Below are positions 45,805-55,694 of a stretch of 64,000 nucleotides of DNA, piece by piece; within the stretch, counting starts at the first letter, position 1, and each line of letters starts with the position of its first letter. Below the pieces are notes generated by a model. The model was not told the origin of the DNA. It worked only from the letters and a program-made list of their open reading frames with translations, and did no database searches. Source of the DNA: Lewinellaceae bacterium (GTDB lineage Bacteria; Bacteroidota; Bacteroidia; Chitinophagales; Saprospiraceae); contig JADJRC010000004.1 in NCBI GenBank assembly GCA_016712415.1, positions 124,001 to 188,000 on the forward strand. The letters run 5' to 3'. The position numbers and the translations under genes were made by a program.

Positions 45805-47004
45805 ATGCATACAGAAGCCCGCCGCCGTTACAACGAAACATTTACACCGGAGAAATACCAGGCTTTTCTCCATACCGTCGACTCCGCTTTTGGCGAACCC
45901 TGCACTTTCCGGGTGTCTGAAACACCCGTATTCGTGCCCAATGTGCTGAAAAAACAGCTGATGCAGGGTGTGGAAGATATTTGCGCGGTTATCAACCGTC
46001 CCGACTTTCGCGCAAACAGCCAGGCTGCCTTGCCGCCACACCTGCGTGTACCCAATGAGGATGCGCACACCGTATTTCTGCAACTCGATTTCGGCATCTG
46101 CCGCGATGCGGAAGGCCGTTTTGTGCCGCAACTGATCGAGATGCAGGGCTTCCCCTCGCTCTATTTCTTTCAGCACCTGCTGGCCGAGTCGTACCGCAGG
46201 CATTTCGATATCCCGGCCGATTTTCACCACCTGTTCGGCGGATTGAATTCGGAAAGTTATATCGATCTTATGCGCAGTGTGATCGTGGGTTCCTCCAGGC
46301 CCGAAAATGTGATCCTGCTTGAGGTCGAACCCGAAAAACAAAATACCCGCATCGATTTCTGGGGCAGTCAAAAGCACCTGGGTGTCAAGGTACTGTGCCT
46401 GTCAAAACTCAAAAAAGAGGGTCGCGACCTGTATTATTTTGACGATAACGGCCGACGTATCGGCGTGGAACGCATCTATAACCGAATCATATTCGACGAA
46501 CTGGAAAAACGCGGTGATCTGCACCGCGAATGGGACCTGACCAGCGAGGTCAACGCCGAGTGGGTAGGTCATCCCAACTGGTTTTTCCGGATTTCCAAAT
46601 ACACGCTGCCCCTGCTGAACTCCCCTTTCGTGCCGGAAACACTGTTTGTCAACCAGCTGAAAAGCATACCTGCCGATCTGGAAAACTGGGTGCTCAAGCC
46701 GCTCTTCTCTTTTTCAGGCCAGGGGGTCAAGATCAATATCACCAAAGCGGATGTGGAAATGGTGGATGATCCCGACAACTTTATCCTGCAGCGCAAAGTG
46801 GCGTATGTGCCGGGTGTCGAAACGCCGAACCCCGCAGAGCCTTCCAAATGCGAAATCCGCATGATGATCGTGTGGGATAAACGCTGGGACAAACCCCGGC
46901 TCGTCAACAACCTTATCCGGATGAGCAAGGGCGAAATGGTGGGTGTGCGTTACAACAAGGGCAAGGATTGGGTAGGTGCGAGCGTGGGCTTTTTTGAGCC
47001 CTAA
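45805..47004 (+). CDS. ATP-grasp-like protein of unknown substrate
   Basis: This is a 399-residue cytoplasmic protein. Blocks suggestive of a circularly permuted ATP-grasp fold are 'LQLDFGICRDAEGRFVPQLI', 'NWVLKPLFSFSGQGVKINIT' (a Lys and Gly-rich nucleotide loop), 'NFILQRKVAYVPGVETPNP' and 'CEIRMMIVWDKRWDKPRLVN' with the acidic/basic residues expected for metal-ATP binding. Such enzymes usually form amide bonds with carboxylates. It lies between uppS and rsmE on the same strand, with only 10 nt to rsmE. I do not recognise a named family. Confidence 0.55.
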   Translation: MHTEARRRYNETFTPEKYQAFLHTVDSAFGEPCTFRVSETPVFVPNVLKKQLMQGVEDICAVINRPDFRANSQAALPPHLRVPNEDAHTVFLQLDFGICRDAEGRFVPQLIEMQGFPSLYFFQHLLAESYRRHFDIPADFHHLFGGLNSESYIDLMRSVIVGSSRPENVILLEVEPEKQNTRIDFWGSQKHLGVKVLCLSKLKKEGRDLYYFDDNGRRIGVERIYNRIIFDELEKRGDLHREWDLTSEVNAEWVGHPNWFFRISKYTLPLLNSPFVPETLFVNQLKSIPADLENWVLKPLFSFSGQGVKINITKADVEMVDDPDNFILQRKVAYVPGVETPNPAEPSKCEIRMMIVWDKRWDKPRLVNNLIRMSKGEMVGVRYNKGKDWVGASVGFFEP

Positions 47005-47014
47005 AAATCCCGTC

Positions 47015-47710
47015 ATGCTGTTCTATTCCACCCATATTGAGAACGGTTTTGTCCGGCTCGAAGAAGAAGAAAGCCGCCACCTGCTCACGGTGCTGCGGCG
47101 CAAGGTCGGCGACCGCCTTCAACTGACGGATGGCAAAGGCTGGTTTTACGAGGCCGAAATCGCCGAAGCAGGAAAACGCCATGCGCTGGGCCGCATCGTC
47201 AGCCGGCACGCTGCGCCACCCGAACGAGCGGCGCGGCTGCACCTGGCCATCGCTCCGACCAAGCAGATGGAGCGTTTTGAATGGTTTCTGGAGAAAGCGA
47301 CCGAGATCGGTGTAGACGAGATCACGCCCCTGCTGTGCCAGCGCTCCGAACGGGACCGTGTACGGACAGACAGGCTGGAAAAAATACTCGTTTCAGCGAT
47401 GAAGCAATCGCTTCGGGCCCGCCTGCCCCAACTCAACGACCCGACACCTTTCAGGCAAATGGTTGATCGTGCTGCCACGGCGCAGTCGTTTATCGCCTGG
47501 TGTTCGGCGGATCCCTTACCACACCTGCAATCGCTCCTTTTACCGGGCATCGATACCCTTATCGCCATTGGCCCGGAAGGCGACTTTTCACCGGAGGAAG
47601 TCAAAATAGCCCTTGCAAAGGGGTTCAAAGGCGTCGGGCTCGGCGCCGCGCGCCTGCGAACGGAAACGGCAGGTATATTTGCAGTGAGCGTTTTTAACCT
47701 GGCAGGGTAG
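47015..47710 (+). CDS. rsmE: 16S rRNA (uracil1498-N3)-methyltransferase
   Basis: This is a 231-residue SPOUT methyltransferase (ATG 47015). It methylates U1498 of 16S rRNA. N-terminal PUA-like part 'EEESRHLLTVLRRKVGDRLQ'; SPOUT part with 'AIAPTKQMERFEWFLEKATE', 'EIGVDEITPLLCQRSERDRV', and the knot motif 'IAIGPEGDFSPEEVKIALAK' followed by 'LGAARLRTETAGIFAV'. Normal length. Confidence 0.95.
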   Translation: MLFYSTHIENGFVRLEEEESRHLLTVLRRKVGDRLQLTDGKGWFYEAEIAEAGKRHALGRIVSRHAAPPERAARLHLAIAPTKQMERFEWFLEKATEIGVDEITPLLCQRSERDRVRTDRLEKILVSAMKQSLRARLPQLNDPTPFRQMVDRAATAQSFIAWCSADPLPHLQSLLLPGIDTLIAIGPEGDFSPEEVKIALAKGFKGVGLGAARLRTETAGIFAVSVFNLAG

Positions 47711-47745
47711 GGGATTAACAAAAGACAGGAGCCGTCCCGGATGTA

Positions 47746-47834
47746 TTTCCCGCAGATTGGCGCAGAAAAAACCCGCAGAAATGCGCAGAATATTGTTGAA
47801 TCTGCGATTATCTGCGGGTTTTTTCTGCGGGAAA
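47746..47834. repeat. Long inverted repeat (17-bp arms plus extensions)
   Basis: CAGAAAAAACCCGCAGA (47763-47779) and TCTGCGGGTTTTTTCTG (47811-47827) are perfect complements. TTTCCCG (47746) and CGGGAAA (47828-47834) extend the structure, and inner TGCGCAGA/TCTGCGA adds a further stem. It lies between convergent rsmE and the protease gene and may act as a bidirectional terminator. Confidence 0.8.
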
Positions 47835-47886
47835 CACACTAACATGCACACGAAAAGGATTCGTAGCATTTATTGTTCCCGCAACA

Positions 47887-50028
47887 TTACTGCTTTCCGG
47901 CAGCAAGGGCATCCAGCCGGATCATATCCTGCATAATCCGGTATGCTTCAAAGAGTTGAATGTCTTTCTTCTTGTCTTTGAGCCAGCTGTCGTTCCGGGC
48001 GATCCGCGACGTATCGCTCTGTATCTGCGGCAGGTCGGCAGCAAGGTTCTGGAGGTCGAAGCTTTCGATAGGCTGGAACAGGTTGTCGAATTGCTTTGCT
48101 TCTTCATCCTGACGCTTGTTCCACTGGCGGTATTTGTCGGCCTGGAGCGGGAATTGCGACTGGTCCTTGTTTTTACGCAGGCGCACCGCATTGTCATTTA
48201 CTTTCTTGAATGTGGGATCGGCTTCCACACGTGCGGCGCTGGCCGATTTCAGTTTGCCGAGATCGGAAATATGATAAGCGCTCTGGCTGAACGGCACAGG
48301 GTCTATGACGGTGGACGGGAGCGGATAATCGTTCTCACGCTCGCCGAGGTCGACAAGATTGTAGAAGTCGGGCAGCACAATATCCGGTTTCACCCCGTCG
48401 AGTTGTGTTGTTTTGCCGGTGATGCGGTAGAATTTCTGGATGGTGAGTTTCATTTCACCCAGCGGCTTCACCGAGTTGTCGATGGTGGAGTTGTCCAGAT
48501 CGAGGAAGCGCTGTACCGTGCCTTTGCCATAAGTACCTGTCGAACCGACGATAACGGCGCGTCCGTAGTCCTGCATGGCGGCAGCCAGAATTTCCGACGC
48601 CGATGCGCTGAATCCGTTGACCATGACGATGAGGGGACCGCCATATTGAACCTGGGAATCGTTGTCGCTCATGATCTCCGGTTTGCGGGTGCGGTTTTTA
48701 ACCTGCACGATCGGGCCTTCTTCGATAAAGAGGCCGCTCATCTGCACGACGTCGCGCAGGGAACCACCGCCGTTGCCACGCAGGTCGAGGATCAGGCCTT
48801 TGATGTTTTCGGATTTCAGTTTGCTGATTTCTTTCGCCACATCTGCTGCGCAGGAGGTGAAGCCCTGAGGCGTGAAGTCGGCATAAAACTTCGGCAGGTA
48901 GATATAGCCAATCCGGTCCTGCTTGTCTGTTTCATTGAGAATGAGCGATTTGGCGAATCCCTCTTCCATGAGCACCACGTCGCGGGTGATGGTAATCGTC
49001 TGTTCGGAGCCGTCGGTTTTTTGAACGGTAAGGGTCACCTTGGTGCCCTTGGGGCCGCGGATTTTCGACACCACGTCGTCGATATCCCAGCCCATTACAT
49101 CCAGCGATTCCTCATCGGAATTACCCTGGGCTACTTTTATAATCACGTCTTTCGGCTGTAACGCGCCCTGTTTCCAGGCCGGGCCGCCGGGTACGATTTC
49201 CGTGACGGTCGTTTTTTCGCCGTCGCTTTGCAGGCGGGCGCCGATACCTTCCAGTTTGCCGGACATCTGTATGTCAAAATTCTCTTTCTCTTTCGGGGAG
49301 AAGTAGCCCGAGTGAGGGTCGAATACGTTGGTGATGGCATTCAGATACACCTCAAGCCGGCGGGTACGGTCGGTTTTTTGCAGGCGTTTGAACCATTTGT
49401 CGTAGGTATCGAGCACCTTCTGGCGCTGCTCGACCTCCAGTTGGACAAATGTCTTTTGATCGCCTTTATAGTCGGGCTTTTCCTGCTTGTCCAACTCGTC
49501 GTTGACACGGTACAACACCTCATATTTCATCCATTTTTCCCAGCGGCTGCGCAGTTCTGTATCATCTTTTGCCCAATCCAGTTTTTTGCCGTCCGACTCA
49601 AGCATGTCATTTTTGGTCAGGTCGAGGGGTTGTGCCAGGATTTCCCGATACCAGCCTTGCGTCTTAACGATCGACTGGTCCATCAACTTAACAGACAGAT
49701 TAAAAAACTGGAAAGAGCCGGAGTTGGCTTCGTCATCCAGTTGTTTTTCAAAGCCTTTCAGCTGATCGATGTCCGCTTTGGTGTAAAAACGCTTGCCGCC
49801 GTCGACGTCTTTCAGATAGAGGCTGTACACCTGTTTTGAAAAATTATCGTCAATTTCTTTTGGCTGGAAGTGCAGCCGGTTCATACCCTGGAGGATGGCC
49901 TGGATCAGGGCCGCATCTTTTTGCGGGTCAGGCGCAGGCGCGCGGAAAGGATTGAACTGGCTGATAAAGAACGCAATACCTGCGATCCCGAGAAAGGAGA
50001 AAAATACAAAGGACGTTTTTAGTTTCAT
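47887..50028 (-). CDS. prc: Carboxy-terminal (tail-specific) processing protease, S41 family
   Basis: This is a 713-residue periplasmic protease. The start at 50028 (MKLKTSFVFFSFLGIAGIAF) places the signal/anchor at the N-terminus; an in-frame ATG at 50085 would add 19 polar residues and cannot be excluded, since the promoter lies just upstream of it. The PDZ domain spans 'GIGARLQSDGEKTTVTEIVP' to 'DVIIKVAQGNSDEES'. The catalytic Ser is in 'VMVNGFSASASEILAAAMQD' and the Lys in 'GTYGKGTVQRFLDLD'. The C-terminal DUF3340 region ends 'DIQLFEAYRIMQDMIRL'. It degrades or trims periplasmic proteins from their C-termini. Confidence 0.94.
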   Translation of the reverse strand: MKLKTSFVFFSFLGIAGIAFFISQFNPFRAPAPDPQKDAALIQAILQGMNRLHFQPKEIDDNFSKQVYSLYLKDVDGGKRFYTKADIDQLKGFEKQLDDEANSGSFQFFNLSVKLMDQSIVKTQGWYREILAQPLDLTKNDMLESDGKKLDWAKDDTELRSRWEKWMKYEVLYRVNDELDKQEKPDYKGDQKTFVQLEVEQRQKVLDTYDKWFKRLQKTDRTRRLEVYLNAITNVFDPHSGYFSPKEKENFDIQMSGKLEGIGARLQSDGEKTTVTEIVPGGPAWKQGALQPKDVIIKVAQGNSDEESLDVMGWDIDDVVSKIRGPKGTKVTLTVQKTDGSEQTITITRDVVLMEEGFAKSLILNETDKQDRIGYIYLPKFYADFTPQGFTSCAADVAKEISKLKSENIKGLILDLRGNGGGSLRDVVQMSGLFIEEGPIVQVKNRTRKPEIMSDNDSQVQYGGPLIVMVNGFSASASEILAAAMQDYGRAVIVGSTGTYGKGTVQRFLDLDNSTIDNSVKPLGEMKLTIQKFYRITGKTTQLDGVKPDIVLPDFYNLVDLGERENDYPLPSTVIDPVPFSQSAYHISDLGKLKSASAARVEADPTFKKVNDNAVRLRKNKDQSQFPLQADKYRQWNKRQDEEAKQFDNLFQPIESFDLQNLAADLPQIQSDTSRIARNDSWLKDKKKDIQLFEAYRIMQDMIRLDALAAGKQ

Positions 50029-50109
50029 GTCCAGAAGAAATTTGTCAAGATCAAATTTGCCGAAGGGGCGATCAAAATTCAACATCGCTTGCGATAGGTT
50101 TTAAATTAA

Positions 50110-50141
50110 CAAAGATAATCGGTCTGACGATTCGGGTCAAA
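50110..50141 (-). promoter_or_regulatory. Promoter of the tail-specific protease gene
   Basis: TTTG (50138-50141), 20-nt spacer, TATCTTTG (50110-50117) on the minus strand: both boxes match the Bacteroidota consensus. Confidence 0.7.
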
Positions 50142-50398
50142 ATAAACAGGTTTATAACTTCAATCCGCGTGTTTCCGACTGGTTGCGCGATTACAGATTG
50201 TAACGACGATTGTATGAGTATTGTTTTGCGACAGACCACTCCCGGGCAGTGCAGGAATAAAAACGAAAGAAAGCGCTATTTGTGACAGTTTGCCTTTGTT
50301 TTTCTACAAACAAATGACAGGAATCTTCCTTCGGGGGGAAATCCGGGTTGAAAGACACGGGCAAGCATACAAATTTATATCCCTTCGCGGACAGTTCC

Positions 50399-50431
50399 TT
50401 TTGCCGCGCCGGGCATTTGGCATTACCTTTG
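50399..50431 (+). promoter_or_regulatory. Promoter of the exopolysaccharide locus
   Basis: TTTTG (50399-50403), 20-nt spacer, TACCTTTG (50424-50431). The first gene starts at 50597, leaving a ~160-nt leader that holds no obvious gene. Confidence 0.65.
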
Positions 50432-50596
50432 CCTGTAATAAATACGCCGGTAAATATCCTTTCCGACCGTTTAATCCAACAGCCCCTGTTATTACCCTGG
50501 CCTGACGTTGCTAACCGGCTTTTTAGGCCGGACATTGTCGTACAAACACCCGCAGACTCCCCCGCTGCGCGCCAAAAACTGATCATCACTTAATTT

Positions 50597-52842
50597 ATGG
50601 ACGTAGGCTACCTGATACGCATCCTGGCACGCCGTAAGTGGCTTATTTTAGCAGCCATGCTGGTCGCGGCGGTCGCCACTTTTTTCTTTATCGGACGCAA
50701 GCCCGAGCGCTTCAAGGCTACGGTTATTGTATCTACGGGTATCGTCAACTACAAAGGCATCAACTCGGACAATTCCGATGCCTTCGTACAGCAGTACCAG
50801 GTGGAAAACGCTTTTTCCAACCTTATCGAACTGGCGCAGTCGCGCTCCAGCATCAAATTGCTCACGATCCAGATGCTCCGCCACGACCTGCAGGCCGAAG
50901 ACAGCGGGGCGGTTCCGCCTTTCCGGCAAGGCCATAAAAATCTTTCTGATTTCACCGACGACGAGCGGAAAACACTGCTCACTGAAATGGCCGGCATCAA
51001 CCTCGACAGTATCAGCGATCCGTCTTTCAGAAAAGAATTCGATTACCTGCTCGATAAAATTGCCCGCGCCTACGGCTACGACCACGATGCCATCCGCCGC
51101 AGCCTGGTCGTGAAACGGCGGGCCGAAACGGATTACCTGACCATCGAAATGATCACGGAGAGCCCGGCGCTTTCCCAGTACATGGCCAACGAGTATGTCG
51201 AGCGTTTTCTCACCTATTACCAAAACCTTGCTGTCCGGGAAAAAAGAAAAAAGGTGGGCTTCTTCTCCGAACTCCTGCTGCGCAAAAAAGCGGTGGTCGA
51301 TTCTATTACCGAATTGCGGTACGGATACCTGCGCAGCCGGGCGCTGCCGTCTATCAGCAAACAAAGCGAAGACCTGATTGCCCAGATTTCCGACTTCGAA
51401 CGGGCAAAGGAAATGGCCTTGTCGCGCCGCAATGCGACAATTGCATCGGTTTCAAAAATTGACGATTATATGGATCGCCGGGGCGCACGCGATGCCGGTG
51501 AAACCAGAAACCGCATCGCCGGCAAATACGACACCGACGAGCAGATTGCCAAAGTGCGGGAACTGACCCAAAAGAGCATGGAAACAGGCGGTAAAGACCC
51601 CGAAGTGGAGGAAGAACTGGCCGAAGCCAAACGGCAACTTGAAGAGTCCATTCGCAACAATGCGCGCAACATCGGCAAACCACGGGAAAAGGACGAGTCC
51701 AAACGCACCAAGGAAGACCTGTACAAAGAACGTGTATCGTACGACCTCGACCGCATCGATGCGGAAAAAACCATCACCCAACTGGATGCAAAAATCGGGA
51801 CCCTGAAGAGCCGGTTGAGTGGTATTGTGGTAGACGACGAATACTCCACCAACCTACAGAACGAAGAAAAACGGGCCCAGGAAGAGTTCAATACCATCAA
51901 CGATCAACTGATCACGGCCAAACTGGACCTGTCCAAATCGGAGAGCCCGCTGTCGGTCGCGGAAAATGCGCAGTTGCCCGAATGGCCCGAGCCCGACCGG
52001 CAGGTGCTGTTGAGCCTTTTTGCCGCTGTGGTAATCGGCACACTTACCGCCATCATCCTTTTCCTGCTCGCTTACATGGACGGAAGCCTGCAGTCGCCCG
52101 ACCTGTTCAAAAGATATACCGACAACCTGACGTTGCTCGGCGCCATCAGCGCAGTGCCCACACAGGGGCTCGATTTCAACAAGGTGTTCTCCTCCAACGG
52201 CGAATCCTCCCGTTTTGTATTGTTCAGGGAAAGCCTGCGGAAGATCAGGACACAAGTGCTCCAGGAAGATGACGATGTGCATATCTTCCTGATTGCCAGC
52301 ACAAAAAGCAATGAAGGGAAAACCTTCACGATGCACGCACTCGCACACTCGCTGGCAGCCAACAACAAGCAAGTGCTGATGCTTGATACCAACTTCAAAA
52401 CCCGCTGCCGGAATATTATACCGACCGGGCTACAGGCAACAGTGCCTTGTTGAACAGGACTATCCGGGATAACAACCTGATCAAAGTGTTTCAACTTAAA
52501 ACGCCGCTCGGGTCGTCGAGAAAGCAGCGTGTCGATATTATCGGCAACCACGGACTGCAGAAATCGCCATCGGAAGTGCTTGATCCCGAGCAGTTTCGGA
52601 AGTTCCTAAACGACTTGCGCGCCCATTACGACTATATTTTCCTCGAATCGGCAGCGCTGAACGACTACTCCGATGCGCAGGAACTTGTGCCTTATGTCGA
52701 CAAGGTGGTTGCTGTGTTCAACGCCCGTTCTGTGATCAAAACGGCCGACAAGGAATCCATACAGTACCTGCAAGGGCTCGGCGACAAATTTGCGGGCGCG
52801 ATACTGACCGAGGTTGATGCGCGAAACCTGAACCAGCAGTAG
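50597..52842 (+). CDS. Wzc-like polysaccharide co-polymerase with degenerate kinase domain, frameshifted
   Basis: Two membrane segments (residues ~13-33 'RKWLILAAMLVAAVATFFFI' and ~470-495 'LSLFAAVVIGTLTAIILFLL') flank a ~430-residue periplasmic coiled-coil region, as in Wzz/Wzc proteins. The cytoplasmic part has a Walker A-like 'IASTKSNEGKTFTMHALAHS' and Walker A' 'VLMLDTNF'. The frame stops at 52453; adding one A at about 52397-52400 gives 'NFKNPLPEYYTDRATGNSAL' and joins the 3' frame to 52842 (748 residues). Walker B is atypical ('DYIFLESAALNDYSDA' lacks the usual Asp) and there is no C-terminal Tyr cluster. It probably controls chain length without tyrosine kinase activity. First gene of the locus. 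Confidence 0.8.
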
Positions 52843-52891
52843 TCCCGCGTGTATTCCCGCCGCTCACTGCTTATACCGACCTTTTACCGAC

Positions 52892-54319
52892 ATGCCTGGC
52901 CGCTCACCGTCTACCGTCAATCGTCCGCCTTCCTACTGGATTCGATCCGGCTTGCTGACGTTGATGGAAAAGGGCTGCGGGCTTGTATTTGCTTTCGGTA
53001 CGGCAGCGTTGTTGCTGCGCATGCTCTCGAGGGAAGATTTTGCCGCCTGGGGTATATTTCTGCTCGCGACCTATTTCATCGAGATGGGACGGTCGGGACT
53101 GATCCAGAACGGCCTGGTTCGGCACCTGAGCCTGACCCGTGGTAAAGGCGATGTATATGCGGCTGTTTCCACGGCCTCGCTGGCGCTCAACTTTGGCTTT
53201 TCACTGGCATCAAATGTGCTGCTCTGGTTCAGCACCGCCTGGCTGGCCGGTACCTGGCAGGTGCCGCAAATAGAAAAAGTACTGCCCCTGTATTGCGCGA
53301 CCAATATTGTGATGACCCTGTTTAGCCATTTTAACTGTGTGCAACAGGCTAATTTTGAATTTCGCGGCATTTTCTGGAGTACTTTTTTTTATCGTGGAGC
53401 ACTGTTTGCCTGGATCGCAGGATGCTTCTTGCTCAACTTTCCCCTGGAATTGCGCCACCTGGCACTTGCACTGCTGGCCGGCGCCGTACTCGGAGCCCTG
53501 GCCTCGGGGCTGTTCGCCCGCCCCTACCTGTCCGTATCAAGGAGTATCGACTTTCAATGGATAAAAAAACTGGGCTCATACGGCAAATATGTGCTGGGCA
53601 CAAATCTGAGTACGATGTTGTATAAAAATGTGGACAAACTGGCGCTTGGCCACCTGATTGGTCCTGCGGCATTTGCCCTTTACGACGCGGCGGGAAAGGT
53701 CACCCAAATGGTGGAGGCGCCGTCTTTCAGCATTGCGCAGGTCGTATTTCCCCAGGGGGCTGTACGGATGGAGCGCGACGGGCCGGATGGCGTAAAACGG
53801 CTCTACGAAAAAAGTGTAGCCGCTACACTGGCCATTATTCTGCCCGTCATCGCGCTGATCTTTTTTTTCGCCGGGCCGGTCATTCGCATTTTTGCCGGCG
53901 ATCAGTATGCCGAATCGGCAGGGCTGCTGCGGCTGACGGCCTTTTTCGGGCTCTTTCTGCCTTTTGCCGTCCAATTCGGTACCCTGCTTGATGCAACCGG
54001 CCGGCCGGCTGTTAATTTTGTAATGACCCTGTTTACGGCGCTGCTCAATCTCATCCTGAGTTATGGTTTTGTGCTTTATTTCGGGCTTTTTGGCGCGGCA
54101 TTTGCCACACTTGCTACATATGCAATCAGTTTTGCAATAATGCAGGTCTATCTGTATAATAAATTTAAAATCAGTGTTTTGAATGTGTTTGGCTACTTGC
54201 CCGGACTATACAGGCAAGGCTGGGACATGCTGATGGAAATACCTGTCGCCCGGCAAGGGACAAAACGACAATCCGGTAAAACAGTGCAACCAAACAACCC
54301 TGCAACAATGGAGCAATGA
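52892..54319 (+). CDS. Oligosaccharide flippase (Wzx/MVF-like)
   Basis: This is a 475-residue protein with about 12-13 membrane segments. The first helix region 'LLTLMEKGCGLVFAFGTAAL', 'FELRHLALALLAGAVLG'-like middle segments and 'GKYVLGTNLSTMLYKNVDKL' are typical of polysaccharide biosynthesis (Wzx) transporters, which move lipid-linked repeat units across the inner membrane. Its stop overlaps the next start (ATGA at 54316), so it is coupled to the glycosyltransferase. Confidence 0.86.
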   Translation: MPGRSPSTVNRPPSYWIRSGLLTLMEKGCGLVFAFGTAALLLRMLSREDFAAWGIFLLATYFIEMGRSGLIQNGLVRHLSLTRGKGDVYAAVSTASLALNFGFSLASNVLLWFSTAWLAGTWQVPQIEKVLPLYCATNIVMTLFSHFNCVQQANFEFRGIFWSTFFYRGALFAWIAGCFLLNFPLELRHLALALLAGAVLGALASGLFARPYLSVSRSIDFQWIKKLGSYGKYVLGTNLSTMLYKNVDKLALGHLIGPAAFALYDAAGKVTQMVEAPSFSIAQVVFPQGAVRMERDGPDGVKRLYEKSVAATLAIILPVIALIFFFAGPVIRIFAGDQYAESAGLLRLTAFFGLFLPFAVQFGTLLDATGRPAVNFVMTLFTALLNLILSYGFVLYFGLFGAAFATLATYAISFAIMQVYLYNKFKISVLNVFGYLPGLYRQGWDMLMEIPVARQGTKRQSGKTVQPNNPATMEQ

Positions 54320-55563
54320 ATTACGACGTCGTTTTTTTACACTTTTCCGCACGGATAATCCGTATTCGTCCATCTCGCTTGCCATGGCCAAAGAGCTGGC
54401 GAAGACAAACCGCGTCTTTACGTAAATCATCCGTATTCGCTGAAGGACCTGCTGCGCGGGTTGTTTTCAGGCAACCGCGCATTTTGGTCGCGCCTGCCCG
54501 CCCTGCTCACCGGGAGGGTTCGATATGAAACGCTGGATGCGATTCCCCGGAATTTTCTTGCCATACAACCACCGCTCACGCTACCGGTCAACTGGCTGCC
54601 CGAGGGCCGCATGTACGATTACCTCCAAAGGTTTAACAATGGTATTGTCCTGCGAACCATTCGCCGTGTCCTGCGGGATCACAGTGTTTCCAACTACCTG
54701 TATATCAATTGCTACAACCCCTTTTTTGCGGGGGGGCTTCCGAAAGAGATGGGCGCAGCCCAGTGCATATACCACTGTATCGACGATATTGCGCAGGACC
54801 CCTATACCGCCAGGCACGGTGCAAGGCTGGAGAACGAAGCAATCCGAAATGCCGATATCACCCTGGTGACCAGCACCCGTCTGCAACAACTCAAAACAGG
54901 CCTGACGTCAAGTGAACGGCTCGTGCCGTTCTTCAATGCGGCCGACCTCGACATTTTTGAAAATGCCCGGCTGGAAAAATACCCCCGTCCGGCTGAACTG
55001 AAGGGCCGCCGGGGCAAGGTTATCGGTTTCATCGGCAATCTTGATGCGTTGCGAATCGACTACACCCTGTTGAAAAAAATCGCAGAAACCCATCCGGACA
55101 AAACGCTCCTGCTCGTCGGGCCGGTAAACAGCGTCGAACTGTATCAAAAAGGGATCGACAAATTGCCCAACGTTGTATGCACCGGGGCGAGGCAACCTGC
55201 CGATTTGCCGCCGTTGTTGCAACATATGGACTATAACCCCTTATTCCGTTCAGGTGCAGCACCCTGACTCAAAGTATTTATCCCCTCAAGATCAACGAAT
55301 ACCTCGCCGCAGGAAAACCGGTCGTGTCTACTGCTTTTTCGGAGGATATTCGCAACTTCGCAGATTGTATTTACCTGGCCGAAAGTCACGATGTTTTTAT
55401 TCGACAGATCGATACCGCCTTGTCGGAAAATGATCCTGTTATGATACAACGAAGGGTAGAAACAGCACATGCCAACACCTGGGCAGTACGGATACGGCAG
55501 CTGCGTGAAGTAGTGGAGCGGCATACAGACATTCATCAACTTTACAGCATGGATACCATTTGA
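54316..55563 (+). CDS. Glycosyltransferase (GT4/GT-B like), broken by three single-base losses
   Basis: Three frames form one 416-residue protein. Restoring one C at 54343-54349 gives 'FSRTDNPYSSISLAMAKELA', one T at 54415-54420 gives 'TNRVFYVNHPYSLKDLLRGL', and one C at 55237-55240 gives 'MDYNPLIPFRCSTLTQSIYP' followed by LKINEYLAAGKPVVSTAF. The C-terminal half is a GT-B donor domain ('KVIGFIGNLDALRIDYTLLK', 'LLLVGPVNSVELYQKGIDKL'). All three changes shorten a homopolymer by one. It probably adds a sugar to the repeat unit. Confidence 0.78.
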
Positions 55564-55679
55564 AAAAGAACGAACCTGACATAGAACTGACCCGCTATCA
55601 GCGCCGTATTGAGATCATGATGCATATCGGTATCGTGCTCACGCTGCTGGCTATTTTTCTGAAAGTGCTGATCCTTTAA
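55560..55679 (+). CDS. 39-residue single-span membrane peptide
   Basis: A TTG start overlapping the glycosyltransferase stop encodes (M)KKNEPDIELTRYQRRIEIMM followed by HIGIVLTLLAIFLKVLIL. The charged N-terminal half and one clear membrane helix at the C-terminus are protein-like, and it lies 15 nt before the polymerase start. No named family. Could be a small regulator of the polymerase or flippase. Confidence 0.5.
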   Translation: MKKNEPDIELTRYQRRIEIMMHIGIVLTLLAIFLKVLIL

Positions 55680-55694
55680 CCCTGCACCCAAAAT

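Noticed and set aside
54316..54528. Separate 70-residue Arg-rich protein
   Set aside because: It is the out-of-frame product of the first two indels in the glycosyltransferase gene.
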